A stretch of 64,000 bases of DNA, from the NCBI GenBank assembly GCA_002423185.1, contig DIUX01000005.1:4541-68540 (forward strand), in the 5' to 3' direction. Position numbers and translations under genes: made by a program. Positions within the stretch are counted from its first letter, which is position 1. Every line of letters begins with the position of its first letter. This document shows, in pieces, positions 18,532 to 27,117 of this stretch. The notes under the pieces are model-generated. The model searched no databases and was not told where the DNA came from. It worked only from the letters and a program-made list of their open reading frames with translations. Source of the stretch: Micavibrio sp. UBA6147 (lineage in GTDB: Bacteria; Pseudomonadota; Alphaproteobacteria; Micavibrionales; UBA1664).

Positions 18532-18550
18532 CGGGTCATGACCCCGTTTT
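18532..18550 (+). terminator. Possible terminator hairpin, also a repeat-like element
   Basis: The palindrome GGGTCATGACCC (18533-18544) is followed by CG and four T. It lies between two convergent genes, so it may end the heparinase transcript. The same hairpin with one base changed, plus the flanking GTTTTGG, occurs at 31520-31540 between rlmB and polA, which marks it as repetitive. Confidence 0.45.
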
Positions 18551-18556
18551 GGGTTC

Positions 18557-19756
18557 CTAAGACGGGTTGTTGTTCAGCAAAGACTGGAACTCAATTTCGC
18601 GTTTGCGGGCATCAAGATAAAACATTTCGGCAATACCGCTATACCCTTGATCGGGCGTCAGGGTTTGGGTCAGGAGCTGCTGTAAATTTTTATCGACATC
18701 GCCATCGGCATTATGCTGAATCGCGCTCCTAAGATGTTCGGCCTTGGCGGGAATAATCCCGAGTCCGTGCTGAGTGACAAGGTTTTCGGCGAAAACCTGC
18801 TTCATCGCTTCGCGTTCCAAAATCGTGAAAACGTCAATTTTGATCCATCGTGCCAGTTTTCGGGGATGGATGAGTTGCATCGCCGTGTCAATCATTTCAC
18901 ACCGATTATGTTGGAAACGGTCGGCATGCAGCCATGCTTCGATGAGGTCATGCGGGCTGGAGAACGCCAGCGAAAGAGCCGCAATGCGCCCCTTTTCGAC
19001 ATAGGTTTCGAGTTTTTTATCAATGTCGTGACTGCACCGCAGGCAGTTTTCAAGTACAAGCCGCCCGTTCAATGCCCCTTCCTCACCGACTTTGTAGCCG
19101 TTGAAACAGGTCAGGAACATCGAAGGATTCGCGTCAATAACCGACCCGAAATTCAGGCTGTCGCGGATGACTTGCGGGTAAGACGCGATGTCTTCCACTA
19201 AGGATAAATAAGCGTGAATAAGGTCTTGTGAACGGCAATGATCCAAAAACGGATAGGTTAATCCGCCTGCGAATTTATAGGCGGGCTTTGCGTTGTCTTG
19301 CATAACAGGGGGCAGGATATAAGGCTCAAAAGCGCTTTTAAGGCGGGCCTCAAGCATTGGGTGCTCTTGCCGCAGATGGAGTAAATGATCCATCATGAAC
19401 GTCAGGTTGATGCGGTACAGATGGCTGTCTTCCACCATTTGCAGAAGGTTCTTGAAATCTTTTTCGGTCAGGTTCAAGAAATCGAGGATTTTATCGGGGG
19501 ATGGATGCGTAAACAGGCGGTCGGCCTCTTCCGCGTCATCGGTTGCGGTCGTGCTGAACGCAATCATGAAGCCTTGGGACGGGGCAAGGGGCAGTCCCTT
19601 GCTGCGGTACTGTGCAAGGGCTTTTTTCAAGTCGAAATACGCGGATTCGCTGGACATATCGAATTTAAATGCGGCCTTCACCGGATGTTGCTCTTTATCG
19701 TTATCTGTTTCTTCCCCTCCAGCATGACGCGCCAAAGTTAAAAGGCGGTTAAGCAA
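18557..19756 (-). CDS. Hypothetical protein (399 aa)
   Basis: A soluble, largely helical protein of 399 residues without signal peptide or membrane segments. It has long Leu-rich helices, a few Cys (ENCLRCSHD) and several conserved-looking aromatic and basic positions, but no motif I can tie to a family. It is the last gene of the minus-strand run containing fghA and adhC, 20 bases beyond fghA, so it may be cotranscribed with the formaldehyde-detoxification pair. Codon usage is like the core genome, arguing against recent transfer. Function unknown. Confidence 0.7.
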   Translation of the reverse strand: MLNRLLTLARHAGGEETDNDKEQHPVKAAFKFDMSSESAYFDLKKALAQYRSKGLPLAPSQGFMIAFSTTATDDAEEADRLFTHPSPDKILDFLNLTEKDFKNLLQMVEDSHLYRINLTFMMDHLLHLRQEHPMLEARLKSAFEPYILPPVMQDNAKPAYKFAGGLTYPFLDHCRSQDLIHAYLSLVEDIASYPQVIRDSLNFGSVIDANPSMFLTCFNGYKVGEEGALNGRLVLENCLRCSHDIDKKLETYVEKGRIAALSLAFSSPHDLIEAWLHADRFQHNRCEMIDTAMQLIHPRKLARWIKIDVFTILEREAMKQVFAENLVTQHGLGIIPAKAEHLRSAIQHNADGDVDKNLQQLLTQTLTPDQGYSGIAEMFYLDARKREIEFQSLLNNNPS

Positions 19757-19776
19757 CGGGGCATTCGAAAAGAATG

Positions 19777-20622
19777 TTAAAACAGAAAACCGGCATGATG
19801 CCGCAAATGATCCGCGATGAAGCTCTGAATAAAGTAATAACTGTGGTCATAGCCGTCTTGCCAGCGCAAGGTGAGGGCTTGCCCCGCCGCTTGGCAGGCT
19901 TGCTCGAACAATTCCGGTTTCAATTGATCCTGCAAAAACGGGTCAGCCGTGCCTTGGTCGATTAAAATGCTCGAATTATGGTGCGCGTTATCGGCAAGGT
20001 GAACCAAGGCGCACGCATCGTGACGCAGCCAGATGGCGGGGTCATCGCCGAGATAATGCGTGAACGCCTTTTGCCCCCACGGCACTTGCGACGGCGCGAC
20101 AATCGGGGCAAAGGCGGAGGCGCAGCGATACAGATGCGGGTATTTGAAAAACAGAGTCAGCGCCCCATGCCCGCCCATGGAATGCCCCATAATGCCCTGC
20201 GCATCGCGCTTGACGGGAAAGGCGGCGGGGATCATGGCGGCGAGTTCATGGGCAATATAGTGTTCCATGCGGTAATGCGATGCCCATGGCGTTTGCGTGG
20301 CGTCAATGTAAAACCCCGCGCCTTTGCCAAGGTCATGCGCCGCCGCATCATCCGCCGCGTCATCGGCGCGCGGGGATGTATCGGGCGCAAGAATGGCAAG
20401 CCCGAGCGAGGCCGCAGCGGCATAGGCACCGGCCTTGGTTGTGAAGTTTTCATGGGTGCAGGTCAGGCCGGATAAGAACGTGATATAGGGCACAGGCGTG
20501 TCATGCGCTGCGGCGGGCGGCAAGAAAATCGAAAACCGCATTCCTCCCTTAAGCGCGTCACTGCTGTGTTCACAAATATGCAAAACGCCGCCGAAACAGC
20601 GATGGCTTTGTATAATCTCCAT
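19777..20622 (-). CDS. fghA: S-formylglutathione hydrolase
   Basis: Hydrolyses S-formylglutathione to formate and glutathione, the second step of glutathione-dependent formaldehyde oxidation. This esterase-D-like alpha/beta hydrolase of 281 residues has the family N-terminus (SHRCFGGVLHICEHSS), the TFLSGLTCT.ENF oxyanion segment, nucleophile elbow GHSMGGHGA, and a late Asp (IDQGTADPFL) and His (GYDHSYYF). It lies 33 bases downstream of the class III alcohol dehydrogenase gene on the same strand, the usual operon. Confidence 0.93.
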   Translation of the reverse strand: MEIIQSHRCFGGVLHICEHSSDALKGGMRFSIFLPPAAAHDTPVPYITFLSGLTCTHENFTTKAGAYAAAASLGLAILAPDTSPRADDAADDAAAHDLGKGAGFYIDATQTPWASHYRMEHYIAHELAAMIPAAFPVKRDAQGIMGHSMGGHGALTLFFKYPHLYRCASAFAPIVAPSQVPWGQKAFTHYLGDDPAIWLRHDACALVHLADNAHHNSSILIDQGTADPFLQDQLKPELFEQACQAAGQALTLRWQDGYDHSYYFIQSFIADHLRHHAGFLF

Positions 20623-20655
20623 CGTGAGGCTCCTTACTTCGCTTCGTTGAACAAA

Positions 20656-21762
20656 TTAATATAACACGACACTGCGGATGCTCTTACCCTCATGCATCAG
20701 GTCAAACGCAGTGTTGATGGCGTCCAACGGCATGGTGTGGGTGATAAGGGAGTCGATATCAATCTTGCCATCCATGTACCAATCAACGATCTTTGGCACA
20801 TCGGTGCGCCCGCGCGCGCCGCCAAAGGCCGACCCGCGCCAAACACGGCCGGTGACGAGCTGGAACGGACGGGTCGAGATTTCCTTGCCCGCGCCAGCCA
20901 CACCGATAATGACACTCTCGCCCCATCCTTTGTGACAGCATTCAAGCGCCTGCCGCATCACGTTGACATTGCCGATGCATTCAAAACTATAGTCAACGCC
21001 GCCATTGGTGAGGTCGCAAATCGCCTCGACCACATTCGGCGTGTCGTTCGGATTGATGAAGTCGGTCATACCGAATTGTTTGGCGAGGGCGACTTTGGAC
21101 GGGTTGAGGTCTATGCCGATGATGCGGCTCGCCCCGACCATCCGCGCGCCTTGAATGACGTTTAGGCCAATCCCGCCAAGGCCGAACACGGCAACGGTGG
21201 AGCCGGGCTCAACCTTCGCGTCAAACACAACCGCCCCAACGCCCGTGGTGACGCCGCACCCGATATAGCAAATTTTATCAAACGGCGCGTCTTGGCGCAC
21301 TTTGGCGACCGCGATTTCGGGCATGACGGTGAAGTTGGAGAAGGTCGATGTCCCCATATAATGCAAAATCGGTTGTCCGTTCAGGGAAAAGCGGCTGGTG
21401 CCGTCGGGCATCAGGCCTTTGCCCTGTGTCGGGCGAATGGCTTGGCATAAATTGGTTTTAGGGTGGAGGCAATAGTCACACTCGCGGCATTCGGGGGTGT
21501 ACAGCGGAATGACATGGTCGCCGACTTTGACGGATTTAACGCCGGCGCCGATCTCGCGGACGATCCCTGCGCCCTCATGCCCCAAAATTGCTGGAAAAGC
21601 ACCCTCTGGGTCGTCACCCGACAGGGTAAAGGCGTCCGTATGACAAACACCCGTGGCCATGATTTCAACCAGAACTTCACCCTCTTTGGGGCCGTCAAGG
21701 TCGACGGTTTCGATTTGGAGGGGGCTTCCGGCCTTATAGGCGATGGCGGCGCGTGTTTTCAT
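20656..21762 (-). CDS. frmA: S-(hydroxymethyl)glutathione dehydrogenase, class III alcohol dehydrogenase
   Basis: Oxidises the glutathione-formaldehyde adduct with NAD+, first step of formaldehyde detoxification. Zinc-containing medium-chain dehydrogenase: catalytic-zinc Cys and His in VCHTDAFTLSG and GHEGAGIV, structural-zinc cysteines in CRECDYCLHPKTNLC, and nucleotide-binding VFGLGGIGLNVIQGA. Length of 368 is standard. Followed at once by fghA. The gene may also be named adhC or gfa; the function is clear from motif order. Confidence 0.95.
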   Translation of the reverse strand: MKTRAAIAYKAGSPLQIETVDLDGPKEGEVLVEIMATGVCHTDAFTLSGDDPEGAFPAILGHEGAGIVREIGAGVKSVKVGDHVIPLYTPECRECDYCLHPKTNLCQAIRPTQGKGLMPDGTSRFSLNGQPILHYMGTSTFSNFTVMPEIAVAKVRQDAPFDKICYIGCGVTTGVGAVVFDAKVEPGSTVAVFGLGGIGLNVIQGARMVGASRIIGIDLNPSKVALAKQFGMTDFINPNDTPNVVEAICDLTNGGVDYSFECIGNVNVMRQALECCHKGWGESVIIGVAGAGKEISTRPFQLVTGRVWRGSAFGGARGRTDVPKIVDWYMDGKIDIDSLITHTMPLDAINTAFDLMHEGKSIRSVVLY

Positions 21763-21915
21763 GAGGGGAATCCTTTGTTGTCGAAAATTCTACACCGGAT
21801 AAAAATAATATAAGCCACAGAATTTGAAAGGAAAAACTGTGTTTTTCTGGGGATTTTATTTCAAGAAGATTCGCCCACGCCCATCAAGTGGGCATGAGCG
21901 AACACGAATACGGGG

Positions 21916-24327
21916 TCAGGCGCGGAGTTTGCCGCCTGTTTTGCTCTCGACTTCCTTAATGATGCGGGTCGACAGCGCGTCGATCTCCTCATCCCGCAGA
22001 GTTGCGTCTTTGGGCTGAATTTTCACCGACACGGCGACCGATTTTTGCGTGTCGGCAATGCCCTTGCCTTGGTACACGTCAAAAACCGACACATCGGCGA
22101 TAAGGTTTTTATCCGCCCCCGCAATCGCGCGGACAAGGTTATCCGCCGTGATGGCGCGATCCAGCAAGAACGCAAAATCGCGGGTCAAAGGTTGCAACGC
22201 TGACAAAGCCAAAAGCTTCTTCGCCGTGCCTTTGGCGCGGGTTTGCGGCAAGGATTCAAGGAACAACTCAAACCCGCAAACGGGGCCCTGAATGTCGATT
22301 TCCTCAAGGATCAACGGGTGAATCTCGCCGAAATGGGCGATGATGTTTTTGCCGAGGCGTAAAACACCGCTGCGCCCCGGATGGTACCATTCGGGGGCGT
22401 CATCGCCAACTTGCAGTGACGCAGGCCCGCCGCAAGCGGCAATCGCCGCAAGGGCGTCGGCCTTGGCATCAAACGCGTCAACAGGGCGGCTGGCGTCCGC
22501 GCCGCTCCAATGACGCGATCCTGCGCCCCCGTGACGCACGCCGGCGGCAACGTCTTTGGTGTCTTCGGGGTTGATACCGAAAAACACGGGGCCGACTTCG
22601 AACAACGCGGCATTGCCGTGCCCGCGGTCGTGGTTGCGCTTCAAGGCGTTCACCAGATTCGGCAGGATGCTGGTGCGCAGGCGCGATAAATCGCTGCTGA
22701 TCGGGTTGACCAAGGTGATGGCCTTGGTGTCAACATTGATGTCCTTCGGCAAGAATTGATCCGCCAGTTTTTCCGCCATGAACGACCATGTGACGCATTC
22801 TTGCAAGCCGCGCGCGGCAAGGCTGCGGGCAACCGCACTGCGGCGCAGATAACTCACGGGCTGTGTCGCCAAGCTGCGTGTGTCATCGGCGCGGACGGAA
22901 ACAGGGGGGATGTGGTCGAGCCCGTGAATCCGTAACACTTCCTCGACAAGGTCGGCGGCGCCTTCGATATCGGCGCGCCAGCTCGGCGGGTTGACGACCC
23001 AGTGGTCGCCGGAATTTTTCACGGCAAAGCCGAGATGGAGTAAAATGTTTTTTTGGCGGGCGGGGTCAATGTCAATGCCGCCAAGCTTGGATGTCAGGCC
23101 GGGGGTGAAAACGATCTCCCGCGCGCATGACGGGGCTTGCCCCGCGATCACGATCTCTGAAGCCTCGCCGCCGCACAGATCAATAATCATCCGCGTGGCG
23201 ATGTCGGTGGCTTGTGCCAAAAATGCGGGGTCAACGCCGCGCTCGAAACGGTACCGTGCATCGCTGATGACCTGAAGTTTGCGGCCAGTTTTGGCGATGT
23301 CGGACGGGTCAAAATAGGCGCATTCAAGGAATACGTTGACGGTGCTGTCTTCGCATCCTGTTGTCGTGCCGCCGACAATCCCGCCAAGGCCGAGAACGCC
23401 GCTGTCATCACAAATCGCGGTCATGCCCCCTTCAAGCGTGTAGGATTTGTCGTTCAACGCGTCAAATTTTTCGCCCGATTGGCCGCCGCGCACATGAATA
23501 TCGCCCTTCAAACGGTCGGCGTCATAAACGTGCAACGGGCGACACAGGCCGATGGTCATATAATTCGTAATGTCCACAAGCGCCGATATCGGGCGCAGGC
23601 CAATGCTTTTGAGGCGGTTTTGCAGCCATTCGGGGGAGGGGCCGTTTTTAACGCCGCGAATGGTGCGGCCATAAAAGGTGCGGCATCCGTGACCGTCCTT
23701 GGCCAAGGTCACTTTGGTCGGGCTTTGGAATGCGCCCTTGACGGGGTTATTGGGCAAGGGTTTGAGCGTTCCAAGGCCAAGCGCCGCCAAATCTCGCGCA
23801 ATGCCGTAAATTCCGGCGCAATCGGCGCGGTTCGGAGTGACGTTGATTTCGACGATCGGGTCGTTCAGGCCGAATAAATCCGCCATCGGCGTGCCGATGG
23901 GTGTGTCTTCGGGAAGGTCGATAATGCCCTTATGTTCGTCGGATAACAGCATTTCTTTTTCGGACACCAACATGCCGTTGGAATCAACGCCGCGGATTTG
24001 GCTCTTTTTCAAGGTGACGTCAAGGCCGGGGATATAGCTCCCGCTCGGCGCAAAAACGGCTTTCATGCCGGTGCGGGCATTGGGCGCGCCGCAGACAACT
24101 TGGTGGACAACACCGTCATCGGTGCGGACTTTGCAAACGCGCAGGCGGTCGGCGTCGGGGTGCTGGACGGCTTCCTCAACATGGGCAACTTTGAACGGGG
24201 CATAGATTTGCGCCTTGTCCTGAACGCCCTCAACCTCAAGCCCCACAGCGGTCAGGCCGATCACGATCTGATCCAGCGTCGCATCAGTGTCGAGGTAATC
24301 CTTCAGCCACGATAATGTGAATTTCAT
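21916..24327 (-). CDS. pheT: Phenylalanine--tRNA ligase beta subunit
   Basis: Large subunit of the alpha2-beta2 enzyme. MKFTLSWLKDYLDT begins it; a tRNA-binding OB fold covers about residues 40-150 (HPDADRLRVCKV, CGAPNARTG), then NVTPNRADC of the B1 core, B3/B4 editing and B5 domains, and the C-terminal ferredoxin-like anticodon-binding domain beginning ALQPLTRDFAFLLDR. At 803 residues it is full length. Instead of directly following pheS, it is separated from it by a GNAT gene whose end overlaps its start by 44 bases. Confidence 0.96.
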   Translation of the reverse strand: MKFTLSWLKDYLDTDATLDQIVIGLTAVGLEVEGVQDKAQIYAPFKVAHVEEAVQHPDADRLRVCKVRTDDGVVHQVVCGAPNARTGMKAVFAPSGSYIPGLDVTLKKSQIRGVDSNGMLVSEKEMLLSDEHKGIIDLPEDTPIGTPMADLFGLNDPIVEINVTPNRADCAGIYGIARDLAALGLGTLKPLPNNPVKGAFQSPTKVTLAKDGHGCRTFYGRTIRGVKNGPSPEWLQNRLKSIGLRPISALVDITNYMTIGLCRPLHVYDADRLKGDIHVRGGQSGEKFDALNDKSYTLEGGMTAICDDSGVLGLGGIVGGTTTGCEDSTVNVFLECAYFDPSDIAKTGRKLQVISDARYRFERGVDPAFLAQATDIATRMIIDLCGGEASEIVIAGQAPSCAREIVFTPGLTSKLGGIDIDPARQKNILLHLGFAVKNSGDHWVVNPPSWRADIEGAADLVEEVLRIHGLDHIPPVSVRADDTRSLATQPVSYLRRSAVARSLAARGLQECVTWSFMAEKLADQFLPKDINVDTKAITLVNPISSDLSRLRTSILPNLVNALKRNHDRGHGNAALFEVGPVFFGINPEDTKDVAAGVRHGGAGSRHWSGADASRPVDAFDAKADALAAIAACGGPASLQVGDDAPEWYHPGRSGVLRLGKNIIAHFGEIHPLILEEIDIQGPVCGFELFLESLPQTRAKGTAKKLLALSALQPLTRDFAFLLDRAITADNLVRAIAGADKNLIADVSVFDVYQGKGIADTQKSVAVSVKIQPKDATLRDEEIDALSTRIIKEVESKTGGKLRA

Positions 24328-24913
24328 CTTGTCTGTCCTTATTGTCTATTGTCTGTCTGTTTCCGTTCGGCAAGGCGGCCTCGCCCTGCATATCTTTTAA
24401 AAGCCGGAGGGGCAGGACATGAAGGTCAAAATCGACATTCACGCTGTGCCCCTTGTAAAACGCTTTGGCGGCATCATTGCGCCCCTCAACCAGCCAGTAA
24501 ATTCGATCCCAGCCGAGCGCATCGCCCATGTTGCCGAGCATGGCCAGCAAGGCCGATCCGACCCCTTTGCGGCGGTATGGCGGGTCAACATACACGTCTT
24601 GTAAATAGCATACGGGCGCCACGGCACCGGCAACCGGATGGACAACGTAATGAAGCAAGCCGCACAGGGCATTTGGCGATGTGCTAGATGGAGCGCTTGC
24701 TCCATGGCCTGCATCACGCGCGTCATCATCGTTGGTAACATCGGTGGCAACCAACCCGCCGATTCCCATCGGGGATGTGCCGGCTTTCAAAAGCGTCCAT
24801 GTTGCGTCAATGGCGGCGTCATCCAGCGTACCGTCCGCCGCAACGCTGCGCCGCCACAGGGCTTTCCATGCGGCGTAATCCGGCGTGTCGATGGGACGTA
24901 TGGCAAAGCTCAT
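24284..24913 (-). CDS. GNAT acetyltransferase located between pheS and pheT
   Basis: A 209-residue GNAT protein: first strand IRPIDTPDYAAW, a variable region with an Ala/Asp/Ser-rich insertion around residues 60-80, VYVDPPYRRKGVGSAL as the acetyl-CoA loop (R.KGVGSA), and WLVEGRNDAAKAFY as motif B. The C-terminal 25 residues are polar and read through a run of GACA-type repeats into pheT. The substrate is unknown; the position suggests cotranscription with the phenylalanyl-tRNA synthetase. It starts after a 90-base gap filled with GGTCA repeats. Confidence 0.82.
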   Translation of the reverse strand: MSFAIRPIDTPDYAAWKALWRRSVAADGTLDDAAIDATWTLLKAGTSPMGIGGLVATDVTNDDDARDAGHGASAPSSTSPNALCGLLHYVVHPVAGAVAPVCYLQDVYVDPPYRRKGVGSALLAMLGNMGDALGWDRIYWLVEGRNDAAKAFYKGHSVNVDFDLHVLPLRLLKDMQGEAALPNGNRQTIDNKDRQDEIHIIVAEGLPRH

Positions 24914-25004
24914 GAAACGATATGACCTGTTTGTGACCTATGGTTGACCTGTTTTTGAGCCATTTGCGCCGAAGGTGATGCGATTTTGACCCGTTTTTGA
25001 CTTG
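24914..25004 (-). repeat. Array of GGTCA-type units between pheS and the GNAT gene
   Basis: On the minus strand this 91-base spacer contains GGGTCAAAATC, AGGTCAACCAT, AGGTCACAAAC and AGGTCATATCG; the last three are directly adjacent at 11-base spacing. Three of the units extend leftward as 14-base motifs TCA.AAAC.GGTCA. The consensus resembles the dispersed element TCATTATCGGGTCA found elsewhere in the window. Confidence 0.6.
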
Positions 25005-26090
25005 TCATTGCCCCTTGGCGGTATTTGGCATGTCCAAGGCATCGAATCCGTAATGCGACAACCACCGTGTATCGCCCTCAAAAAAGGTACGAAGGTCGGG
25101 AATGCCGTATTTCAACATCGCGATCCGTTCAATCCCCATACCAAAGGCAAAGCCTTGGTATTCATCCGGGTCAATGCCGCAATTTTTAAGGACATTCGGA
25201 TGCACCATGCCGCAGCCCAAAATCTCCAACCAGTCATCCCCCGCACCAATCGACAGGCCGCCGCCTTTACGGCTGCACCCGATGTCCATTTCGGCGGAGG
25301 GTTCGGTGAAGGGGAAGAAGCTGGGGCGAAAACGCACCGGCAAGTCATCAACCTTGAAAAAGGCGCGGCAAAAATCTGTCAAACAGCCCTTCAAATGACC
25401 CATATGGATGTCTTTATCAATGTAAAGCCCCTCGAATTGGTGGAAAACGGGGGTGTGGGTGATGTCGTAATCCGACCGGTAAACCCGCCCCGGCACGACA
25501 ATCTTGAAGGGCGGTTTATTGCCCATCATGGTGCGGATTTGTACCGTGGAGGTGTGGGTGCGCAGCAAGCGTTTCGCCTCGTCGCCTTGCTTGCCGTCAA
25601 CATCGGGAAGGTAAAACGTGTCGTGCATTTCACGCGCCGGATGGTCGTGCGGGAAGTTCAGCGCAGTGAAATTATGGAAGTCGTCCTCAACATCGGGGCC
25701 GAGTTCAACGGTGAAGCCCATCTCTGCAAAAATGGCGATGAGTTCGTCAATGGTTTGAGTGATAGGGTGAATGCTGCCCTTACGTTCAGGGCGCGGGGCA
25801 AGGGTCACGTCAATTGTTTCACGCGCCAAACGCTCGGCCATGTCTTGCTTTTTGAGGGCGGTTTGCTGGCGGTCGATCAAGGCGGCGATCTCGTCTTTGA
25901 GCAGGTTCAGAGCCTGACCGCGCTCTTTGCGTTCCTCTGGGGTGAGGTTGCCGAGGGTTTTCATCATCTCGGTGATGCGGCCTTTTTTGCCAAGCGCCTT
26001 GACGCGAGCATCCTCAAGGGATTGCAGGTCGTTGGCGGCCTCAACCATGCCGGAGAGTTCGTTTTTCAGGTCTTTGAGTTGCATGTCCAT
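25005..26090 (-). CDS. pheS: Phenylalanine--tRNA ligase alpha subunit
   Basis: Catalytic subunit charging tRNA-Phe. A coiled-coil N-terminus (residues 1-90) precedes the class II core: motif 2 FHQFEGLYID with downstream Phe-binding segments, AEMDIGCSRKGGG, GCGMVHPNVL, and motif 3 FGMGIERIAML. Length of 361 is normal. It lies downstream of rplT, the order infC-rpmI-rplT-pheS-pheT known in many bacteria, with an intrinsic terminator between rplT and pheS. Confidence 0.95.
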   Translation of the reverse strand: MDMQLKDLKNELSGMVEAANDLQSLEDARVKALGKKGRITEMMKTLGNLTPEERKERGQALNLLKDEIAALIDRQQTALKKQDMAERLARETIDVTLAPRPERKGSIHPITQTIDELIAIFAEMGFTVELGPDVEDDFHNFTALNFPHDHPAREMHDTFYLPDVDGKQGDEAKRLLRTHTSTVQIRTMMGNKPPFKIVVPGRVYRSDYDITHTPVFHQFEGLYIDKDIHMGHLKGCLTDFCRAFFKVDDLPVRFRPSFFPFTEPSAEMDIGCSRKGGGLSIGAGDDWLEILGCGMVHPNVLKNCGIDPDEYQGFAFGMGIERIAMLKYGIPDLRTFFEGDTRWLSHYGFDALDMPNTAKGQ

Positions 26091-26162
26091 CTCTTATGTT
26101 GTCCTGTGCGGTTCAGGGTGTTGCCGGCCAAGAAGCAGGCGGTCATAATCGGGTCTGAATGT

Positions 26163-26199
26163 AAAAAGGGCGCATCCCCGTTTGAATGAGGTGCGCCCT
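26163..26199 (-). terminator. Intrinsic terminator or attenuator between rplT and pheS
   Basis: On the minus strand, AGGGCGCA (26199-26192) pairs perfectly with TGCGCCCT (26174-26167) around a 17-base loop and is followed by five T. It would end the rpmI-rplT transcript or attenuate read-through into pheS. I saw no Phe-rich leader peptide before it. Confidence 0.75.
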
Positions 26200-26263
26200 G
26201 AATGACTTTGGTTTCTTGCTTGATCAGTCGCTCAAAAATAACAGCGGGAATAACCCCGCTTTA

Positions 26264-26632
26264 TTATGCGGCCTTTGCGTTCAGGGCTTTTTGAGCCTGA
26301 TCAAAAACAGATTTGAATGCGTCTGGGTTGTGTACCGCGAGATCCGCAAGCACTTTGCGATCCATTTCGATGCCGGCCTTTTTCATGCCGCCCATGAATT
26401 GGGAGTATGTCAAACCGTGCATGCGTGTGGCGGCGTTGATACGCTGAATCCACAGGGCGCGGAAATTCCGTTTCTTTTGCTTGCGGTGCGCATAGGCGTA
26501 TTGCAAAGCTTTTTCAACGGATTGAACCGCGGTGCGGTAGCAATTCTTGCGGCGGCCGTAATGGCCTTTGGCAAGTTTGATAATTTTACGATGACGCGCA
26601 TGGGCGCGTGGTCCGCCTTTTGTCCGAGCCAT
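26264..26632 (-). CDS. rplT: 50S ribosomal protein L20
   Basis: A basic 122-residue ribosomal protein with canonical features: the long N-terminal helix region (RHRKIIKLAKGHYGRRKNCYR), KRNFRALWIQRINAA, and YSQFMGGMKKAGIE in the globular domain. L20 binds 23S rRNA and is needed early in 50S assembly; in some bacteria it represses its own operon. Only two bases separate it from the rpmI stop. Confidence 0.97.
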   Translation of the reverse strand: MARTKGGPRAHARHRKIIKLAKGHYGRRKNCYRTAVQSVEKALQYAYAHRKQKKRNFRALWIQRINAATRMHGLTYSQFMGGMKKAGIEMDRKVLADLAVHNPDAFKSVFDQAQKALNAKAA

Positions 26633-26634
26633 TG

Positions 26635-26898
26635 TTATGCTCCTTTCACGGTTGAAGCGTTATCATTGACGGCAACTGTTTTCTTGGCCTTGCGCTTGCG
26701 GGCATAGGGCATGAAGTTGGTCAAAAGGATACGGGCATCGGCCTCACACAGAACGGTTGTTCCGCGGGCTTTACGCTTCATTTTGGTGGGTTTGTTCATG
26801 AGCATGTGGCGGGCATTGGCTTGTTTGGCCTTAACCTTGCCGCTGGCAGTGACCTTGAATCGCTTCTTGGCGCTGCTCTTGGTTTTCATCTTCGGCAT
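26635..26898 (-). CDS. rpmI: 50S ribosomal protein L35, with an extended C-terminus
   Basis: The start at 26898 (MPKMKTKSSAKKRFK) is chosen over the upstream in-frame start because it matches the family exactly and has AAGGATGG before it. The domain ends around NFMPYARKRKA, but 15-20 extra residues (KKTVAVNDN...) follow, giving 87 residues against the usual 64-66. infC, normally the preceding gene, is not adjacent; the next gene upstream is an unrelated hydrolase-like ORF, so rpmI probably has its own promoter in 26899-27117. Confidence 0.95.
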   Translation of the reverse strand: MPKMKTKSSAKKRFKVTASGKVKAKQANARHMLMNKPTKMKRKARGTTVLCEADARILLTNFMPYARKRKAKKTVAVNDNASTVKGA

Positions 26899-27117
26899 TT
26901 TTCCATCCTTTTCTACAACGACCATAAGGCCGTATCAGGGTTTGTAACCATGCGGAAAGGCATGCCGTTTCGCCATCCGCACAACAAGAAGGCAAGTCTA
27001 TACACGATTATACGGGGCATAATCAAGCATAAAATGGCGCAGGGCATGAATTTTGCGGGACAATATTGGGGCTATGATACGATCGCATTTGGCCTCGCGT
27101 TTCATCTTCGTATCCCT

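Noticed and set aside
18557..19756. Assignment of the unknown protein to a formaldehyde-pathway regulator
   Set aside because: Only its position next to fghA suggests this; no DNA-binding or sensor motif is visible.
25002..26189. Long plus-strand ORF (395 codons) over pheS
   Set aside because: Exact antisense of pheS; composition and absence of any domain mark it as a shadow frame.
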